The notes beneath the pieces are model-generated. The model was not told where the DNA came from, searched no databases, and saw nothing but the letters and a program-made list of their open reading frames with translations. Made by a program: the position numbers and the translations under genes. From positions 1 to 37,208 of the forward strand of contig PCUW01000004.1 of NCBI GenBank assembly GCA_002787775.1: a DNA stretch of 37,208 bases, given 5' to 3'. Each line of letters opens with the position of its first letter. Position 1 is the stretch's first letter. This DNA is from Bdellovibrionales bacterium CG12_big_fil_rev_8_21_14_0_65_38_15 (GTDB lineage Bacteria; Bdellovibrionota; Bacteriovoracia; Bacteriovoracales; Bacteriovoracaceae). This document shows, piece after piece, positions 32,955 to 37,208 of this stretch.

Positions 32955-33167
32955 AAATTCGCGGTTCCCTTGAGCATTGAAGTTTCATTATTCGCTGTTA
33001 GCCGGAATCGGAGTATCAGTCTAAATTGAAACTCCGTAAAGTTTTTTTTCTAAATAAAGTTATTTTTTCCGAGTCAATATTTAAGAAATAGAATTTTTAG
33101 ATGGCTATTCAGTTGTGTATTTAAAAATTTTTAATATGAGATGTTGACTTCAATAAAAGATAAAAAA

Positions 33168-33221
33168 AATAAAAAAAAACTTGCATTAAGTAAGCCCTCG
33201 AAACTTGATTGCGAGGGCTTA
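33168..33221 (-). terminator. Terminator of the folD-gcvT-gcvH operon
   Basis: A perfect 10-bp stem, TAAGCCCTCG (33191-33200) / CGAGGGCTTA (33212-33221), with an 11-base loop begins seven bases after the gcvH stop. On the minus strand a run of nine T follows about 11 bases past the stem, further than ideal. Confidence 0.55.
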
Positions 33222-33228
33222 TTGAACT

Positions 33229-33615
33229 TTATTGAGCTTCTACGACTTCAGTGTACTGAGCAGCGCTTAATAGGCTTTTAACCTGGTCTGGATTACTTAG
33301 CTTTACTTTAATGATCCAAGAATCATATGGGTTTTGGTTTATTTCTTCTGGAGAGCCTTCAAGACCAGAGTTAACCTCTATAACTTCACCCTCAAGCGGT
33401 GCAAAAAGATCTGAAACGGACTTAATGGACTCAACGACGCCAAATGTCGCGCCTTGACCTAATGTTGTGCCAACTTGTGGAAGTTCAACAAAGACGATGT
33501 CGCCTAATGCATTTTGTGCAAAATCAGTGATTCCAATGGCGGCAATGTCACCGTCAATTTTGGCCCATTCATGATCACTTGTATAAATGAGGTCGCTAGG
33601 AATATTGTGTGACAT
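33229..33615 (-). CDS. gcvH: Glycine cleavage system H protein
   Basis: Lipoyl carrier shuttling the aminomethyl group between P, T and L proteins. The lipoylated lysine is K65 in V-V-E-S-I-K-S-V-S-D; the N terminus YTSDHEWAKIDGD and the NPYDSWIIKVK segment are typical. 128 residues. One base separates it from the gcvT stop. Last gene before the operon terminator. Confidence 0.97.
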   Translation of the reverse strand: MSHNIPSDLIYTSDHEWAKIDGDIAAIGITDFAQNALGDIVFVELPQVGTTLGQGATFGVVESIKSVSDLFAPLEGEVIEVNSGLEGSPEEINQNPYDSWIIKVKLSNPDQVKSLLSAAQYTEVVEAQ

Positions 33616-33616
33616 T

Positions 33617-34681
33617 TTATTTTCCTCCCTTTAGGAACGCGTCTTTTACAACTGTTGCTGGATAATCTTGATTTCTAATTGATATTTGTAGAGTTTCACC
33701 AATTTTAGGAGCCTTATCAGACTCAACTAGGGCTAGGCCAACACCTTTGCCAAGCACAACAGACATTGTGCCAGAAGTTATTTTGCCAATGATGTCGCCA
33801 TTTGTATTTTTAACTGCATAACCATCTCTGGCGATACCACGCTCCATAAGAACCTTGATAAGTTTGAATTTAGGTTTATAAGCACTTAGAGCAGCTTTAG
33901 AGATAAAGTCAGCCTTATCAAGTTTAACTGTCCACTTAAGGCCTGCATCAAGTGGAGTCCATTCGTCACTTAATTCATGACCATAAAGCGGATAACAAGC
34001 TTCTAGACGTAAAACGTCTCTAGCAGCTAGACCGCAAGGGCTAACTCCATGCTGAGCTAAAGCACGCCACATATCCTGTGCTTGTTTATGAGTCGTAAAA
34101 ACTTCAAAGCCATCTTCGCCGGTGTAGCCAGTTCTGGCTAAGATAACATCACCAAATGATGAAGGGCTTTTGAGGGCTCCATAAACAGGCATTTCAGTGT
34201 TCAAACCCAGCTCAGAAAGAATTTTCGAAGAATTAGGTCCTTGAACAGCTATAAGTGAAGTCTCTTCACTGTGATTGGTGAGATCAATTTTAAAACCACT
34301 GGTTTGTGCTTCAATCCACTCCCAATCCTTATCGATATTAGAAGCGTTGACGCAAATTAAAATTTCTTCTGGGGCAATTTTATAAGCAATAAGATCATCA
34401 ATGACTGTTCCGTTGTGACGACACAGTGGTGAGTAAACAGCTTTACCAACAGCCGCATTCAAAAAGTCATTGGTCATGATGTAGTCAACAAACTTAACAG
34501 CGTCTGGTCCCTTGACCCAAAACTCACCCATATGGCTGACATCAAACATGCCTGAATTCTGTCGAACAGCTAGAACTTCTTGTTTAACGCCAGAATACTG
34601 AAGCGGCATATCCCACCCAGCGAATTCTCCCATCTTAGCGCCCATAGATAAATGATCGGCATGCAAGCTAGTATGCATCAT
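33617..34681 (-). CDS. gcvT: Glycine cleavage system T protein (aminomethyltransferase)
   Basis: Transfers the one-carbon unit from aminomethyl-H protein to tetrahydrofolate. Recognised by MGEFAGWDMPLQYSGVKQEV, SGMFDVSHMGEFWV, ILARTGYTGEDGFEVF and GLAARDVLRLEACYPLYGHEL. The start is the ATG at 34681 with AGGAGAC upstream, overlapping the folD TGA (ATGA) and giving 354 residues; the frame continues to 34738 inside folD but that start is unsupported. It is a GcvT-fold relative of the YgfZ domain at 5-6 kb. gcvP is not in the window. Confidence 0.97.
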   Translation of the reverse strand: MMHTSLHADHLSMGAKMGEFAGWDMPLQYSGVKQEVLAVRQNSGMFDVSHMGEFWVKGPDAVKFVDYIMTNDFLNAAVGKAVYSPLCRHNGTVIDDLIAYKIAPEEILICVNASNIDKDWEWIEAQTSGFKIDLTNHSEETSLIAVQGPNSSKILSELGLNTEMPVYGALKSPSSFGDVILARTGYTGEDGFEVFTTHKQAQDMWRALAQHGVSPCGLAARDVLRLEACYPLYGHELSDEWTPLDAGLKWTVKLDKADFISKAALSAYKPKFKLIKVLMERGIARDGYAVKNTNGDIIGKITSGTMSVVLGKGVGLALVESDKAPKIGETLQISIRNQDYPATVVKDAFLKGGK

Positions 34682-35556
34682 GAGATGTCTCCTAATTGTA
34701 ATTGAACTGCAGCCAGTAAGTTTTGACCTAGTGAACATATTGTCATTGGGCCAACACCACCAGGAACAGGAGTCAAAGCTTCACAATGATCTATGCAATC
34801 TTCAGTGACGTCACCAAAAAGCGAATCATTGATAACATTTTGTCCAACATCAATGATCCATGGTTTGTTATCGCCCAGATGTTTTGTGGTTAGAAAATCT
34901 TTTTTACCAACAGCAACAACGATTAAATCAGCTTTCTTTGTGAAGAAAGAAATGTCTTTAGTTTTTGAATGGCAGATAGAAACTGAGGCATTAGCATTGG
35001 ACAACATCATGGCCATTGGCTTGCCTACGATCATACTTCTGCCGATGACGACAACATTCTTGCCACTTAGATCAAATTTATAATGCTTTAAGAGAGTGAT
35101 AATACCTTTAGGCGTACAAGGCATCAGTGCACGCTCGGCAATGACACCACCTACAACCATGGCACGAATGTTTTCGGGATGAAAGCCATCAACATCTTTG
35201 TTCGCAGGAAAAAGATTGGCAACATCAACATCGTTCAAATGTTTTGGAAGTGGTAACTGGGCAAAGCAACCATGAGTATCTGAATCTTTTGAAATCTCGT
35301 TTGCGATTTTTAAAAACTCAACTTTTGAAATAGTCTCATCAAGATGAATGATTTCGCATTTTGCACCTAGAGATTCGATAAACTTCTTTTTATTTTTGGT
35401 GTAGATCAGGCTTGGTGGATGATTGCCAACGAGCAAAACTTTTAAAGATGGAACTACGCCGCGCTTAACCCAAGCGTTAACTTCACTTTTAAGTTGTTCA
35501 ATAACTGAATCAACAACTGGCTTTGCTGCAAGTATTTTGGTCAAATTCCTATCCAT
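34678..35556 (-). CDS. folD: FolD methylene-THF dehydrogenase/cyclohydrolase
   Basis: Bifunctional enzyme interconverting 5,10-methylene-THF and 10-formyl-THF, so it handles the product of the glycine cleavage T protein encoded next. Catalytic Y52-x3-K56 is present, with CFAQLPLPKHL, KDVDGFHPEN, PCTPKGI, the Rossmann VVVIGRSMIVGKPMAMML and TPVPGGVGPMT. 292 residues. No good ribosome-binding site before the ATG. First gene of folD-gcvT-gcvH and translationally coupled to gcvT. Confidence 0.97.
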   Translation of the reverse strand: MDRNLTKILAAKPVVDSVIEQLKSEVNAWVKRGVVPSLKVLLVGNHPPSLIYTKNKKKFIESLGAKCEIIHLDETISKVEFLKIANEISKDSDTHGCFAQLPLPKHLNDVDVANLFPANKDVDGFHPENIRAMVVGGVIAERALMPCTPKGIITLLKHYKFDLSGKNVVVIGRSMIVGKPMAMMLSNANASVSICHSKTKDISFFTKKADLIVVAVGKKDFLTTKHLGDNKPWIIDVGQNVINDSLFGDVTEDCIDHCEALTPVPGGVGPMTICSLGQNLLAAVQLQLGDIS

Positions 35557-35664
35557 TTCAATAATGTGGCATGAGTTTACTAATTAGAATGGAATTGGGC
35601 GAGTCTTTTCCCCTTTGCTCACAGAGGAAAAATTGATAAAAACATTGTCTAACGGGGGGCGCAA

Positions 35665-35841
35665 ATGCTTTTTTATATCGGTACTGGTTTGCAACTAGTT
35701 GGCTTTACATCAGTTGGTTTGTGTTTATTTGCCGGCCTTTCAATGGGTGATTACGGAAAGCTGGAATTGATTCAATTCGTCGGCGGCTTTTGTATATTCT
35801 ACGTCGGGCATTTTCTAAAATCTAAGGGCGCATCAAGCTAG
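35665..35841 (+). CDS. Small two-helix membrane protein
   Basis: A 58-residue open frame in the otherwise empty 323-base folD-ruvC gap. ATG at 35665 is preceded by GGGGGG at 35654-35659. It encodes two hydrophobic segments (about residues 9-27 and 35-51) joined by a short polar turn (MGDYGKLE), ending in KSKGASS, so a small inner-membrane hairpin protein is likely. It lies 38 bases ahead of ruvC and could be the first gene of the ruv operon. Not recognised; the alternative is a chance frame, but the ribosome-binding site and amphipathic pattern favour a real gene. Confidence 0.6.
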   Translation: MLFYIGTGLQLVGFTSVGLCLFAGLSMGDYGKLELIQFVGGFCIFYVGHFLKSKGASS

Positions 35842-35879
35842 AAGCGTGACGAAGCGATGGTGCCCCGTTACAATATCTT

Positions 35880-36434
35880 ATGATTATTTTAGGAATTGAT
35901 CCGGGCTCAATAAAAACAGGTTTCGGCGTCATAGATATTCAAGGCAAGCAGACAATACTTATTCAAAGTGGTGTCTTATGTTTTGATACAAAACTGGAAC
36001 TGGTTGATCGCTTGGCCACCATTCATGAACAGGCGATGAAACTTGTTAAACAATATCAGCCCCATGAAATTGCGTTAGAATCATTGATCTACACAAAAAG
36101 TGTTCCTTCTTTAGCGAAGCTTGCTCAGGCGCGTGGCGCTTTAATTAGTGGGTTTGGACCTGGCTACGTTGGCAAAATTTTTGAATATGCACCAACATTA
36201 ATTAAGTCGACAGTGACAGGACATGGTCAGGCAACAAAAGAAGGTGTTGATAAAACACTTAAAATGATTTTTGGTAAAGAGACAGATTTCGCTACCCATG
36301 ATGCATCCGATGCACTTGCGATAGCGCTTTGTCATAGTTTACATCAAGGCTTAAAAAATAAACCCAAGATTAGTCGATCAAAAGGTCGAAGCTTAAAAAG
36401 TGTTTTTGCTTCTTATGAAGGCACAAGGAAATAA
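35880..36434 (+). CDS. ruvC: Holliday junction resolvase RuvC
   Basis: Endonuclease that cuts Holliday junctions with RuvAB. Acidic active-site residues are D7 (GIDPGS), E67 (ALESL), D141 and D144 (HDASDALAIA). The KLAQARGALI helix is typical. 184 residues. Shine-Dalgarno is weak. It is followed by ruvA after one base. Confidence 0.96.
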   Translation: MIILGIDPGSIKTGFGVIDIQGKQTILIQSGVLCFDTKLELVDRLATIHEQAMKLVKQYQPHEIALESLIYTKSVPSLAKLAQARGALISGFGPGYVGKIFEYAPTLIKSTVTGHGQATKEGVDKTLKMIFGKETDFATHDASDALAIALCHSLHQGLKNKPKISRSKGRSLKSVFASYEGTRK

Positions 36435-36435
36435 G

Positions 36436-37086
36436 ATGATTGGATTCTTACAAGGCGAAATCGTTTTTAGTGATGGACAAGAAAGTATCCTTCGAACGGT
36501 TCAAGGTATTGGTTATCAAATTCATTGCCACTGGATTGTTCCAGAAGGCTCTAAAGCAGCCGTTTTCGTTTCACATATTATTCGCGAAGGTCACGAAGCT
36601 TTATTTGCCTTTAAATCCCTAAGAGACAAAAAGTTTTTTGAACTTTTAATTACACTTCCAAGTATTGGCCCAAAGGCAGCTTATTCTCTGATTGGAGCTT
36701 TAGGTGTTGAGCAAATTGTTCGCGCGGCTAAGAGTGATGATAAGACAACTTTAAGAAAAGCTCCGGGTATTGGGAATAAAGGTGCGGGACAACTCGTCCT
36801 TGATCTTCCAAATAAAGCGGACAAAGTGATGATGTATTCATCTAGAACGATTAGACCAATGCATTCAGATGTCATGTCGCTTGATCAAATTAATTACGAT
36901 GAAAATGAAATGAGTGAAGAAATTGAAAACATCAATCACTCACCGATTCTTGAAGAAACAATGCTTGCGTGTAAAGAGTTAGGATTTAAAGAAGAACAAA
37001 TTCTACCTTTGGCACAAACATTGTTGTTAGAGCATTCTGTCAGCAGGCCTGAACAACTTGTTCATCTTGTCTTAAAACAACTTTAG
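36436..37086 (+). CDS. ruvA: Holliday junction branch migration protein RuvA
   Basis: Junction-binding tetramer that loads RuvB. N-terminal OB domain MIGFLQGEI...; two helix-hairpin-helix motifs, LPSIGPKAAYSLIGALG and APGIGNKGAGQLVLDL; C-terminal RuvB-interacting domain (ACKELGFKEEQILPLAQTLL). The start is the ATG at 36436, as the family begins with M-I-G; AAGGAA precedes it. 216 residues, 1 base after ruvC. The acidic linker between domains is long. Confidence 0.95.
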   Translation: MIGFLQGEIVFSDGQESILRTVQGIGYQIHCHWIVPEGSKAAVFVSHIIREGHEALFAFKSLRDKKFFELLITLPSIGPKAAYSLIGALGVEQIVRAAKSDDKTTLRKAPGIGNKGAGQLVLDLPNKADKVMMYSSRTIRPMHSDVMSLDQINYDENEMSEEIENINHSPILEETMLACKELGFKEEQILPLAQTLLLEHSVSRPEQLVHLVLKQL

Positions 37087-37095
37087 GTGAATTCG

Positions 37096-37208
37096 ATGGA
37101 AGGAAATGAGCGAATTTTTGAACCTGATTATCTGGATAAAGCAGACGGTGCAGAGAATCGTTTAAGACCAAAAGATTTTTCTGAGTATGTCGGCCAAGCA
37201 AAGATTTT
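37096..37208 (+). CDS. ruvB: RuvB, 5' end only (truncated by window edge)
   Basis: The first 37 codons of the AAA+ helicase RuvB: MEGNERIFEPDYLDK, then R-L-R-P-K-D-F-S-E-Y-V-G-Q, the usual N-terminal motif. AGGTGA lies before the ATG; an in-frame GTG nine bases earlier is possible. Everything from the Walker A onward lies outside the window. Confidence 0.9.
   Translation, partial: MEGNERIFEPDYLDKADGAENRLRPKDFSEYVGQAKI

Noticed and set aside
35557..35664. Glycine riboswitch upstream of folD-gcvT-gcvH
   Set aside because: No tandem aptamer-like conserved core is recognisable in the short leader.

Overview
The window is a 37.2 kb, gene-dense, AT-rich bacterial chromosome segment with no mobile element, CRISPR array or rRNA. 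Gene content (fused isobutyryl-CoA mutase, full flagellar rod/ring/hook-associated operon, class III cyclase plus cNMP-binding protein, BamD, TonB-like and PBP1A proteins of a Gram-negative envelope, many TPR and FHA proteins) and the low GC suggest a Bdellovibrionota member, most likely of the Bacteriovorax/Halobacteriovorax/Peredibacter side. That placement is inference from content and style, not a database match.

Layout. 1-6.6 kb: icmF (B12-dependent mutase with built-in G-protein chaperone) coupled to its cobalamin adenosyltransferase; a convergent FHA protein; erpA-type Fe-S carrier overlapping a YgfZ-TPR fusion. 6.6-9.7 kb (minus): a two-gene unit of an HExxH protein resembling 2-oxoglutarate-type peptide beta-hydroxylases and a START-like/zinc-ribbon/class III cyclase protein, lying just downstream of tRNA-Asn and its terminator. 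9.9-14.3 kb: an unrecognised acidic protein, then astC-like, astA and astD of arginine succinyltransferase catabolism, tightly packed on the minus strand. 14.4-18.4 kb (plus): TPR-TM-SH3 protein (apparently leaderless), cyclic-nucleotide-binding protein, AI-2E permease, BamD-like lipoprotein and a TPR protein, ending at a bidirectional terminator.

18.4-27.7 kb (minus): flgF-flgG-flgA-flgH-flgI-flgJ(N)-flgM-flgN-flgK-flgL, then csrA and fliW. The order runs from distal rod through L/P rings to anti-sigma factor, chaperone and hook-filament junction, and closes with the FliW-CsrA post-transcriptional switch. 27.9-32.7 kb (plus): xseB, a lipoprotein with a patatin-like fold signature that lacks the nucleophile, PBP1A, and a TonB-C-terminal-domain protein. 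32.7-35.6 kb (minus): a small unknown gene and folD-gcvT-gcvH (one-carbon metabolism; no gcvP here). 35.7-37.2 kb (plus): an unlisted 58-residue membrane protein, ruvC, ruvA and the start of ruvB, cut by the window edge.

Most attractive leads: the standalone HExxH putative hydroxylase paired with a cyclase; an FlgG that appears to carry a Sec-type signal peptide; the degenerate patatin-like lipoprotein coupled to PBP1A; the YgfZ-TPR fusion; and a leaderless promoter/start arrangement at 14.4 kb. Starts were reassigned for several genes (FHA, erpA, fliW, flgM, flgA, gcvT, ruvA) where a ribosome-binding site and the family N terminus agree.
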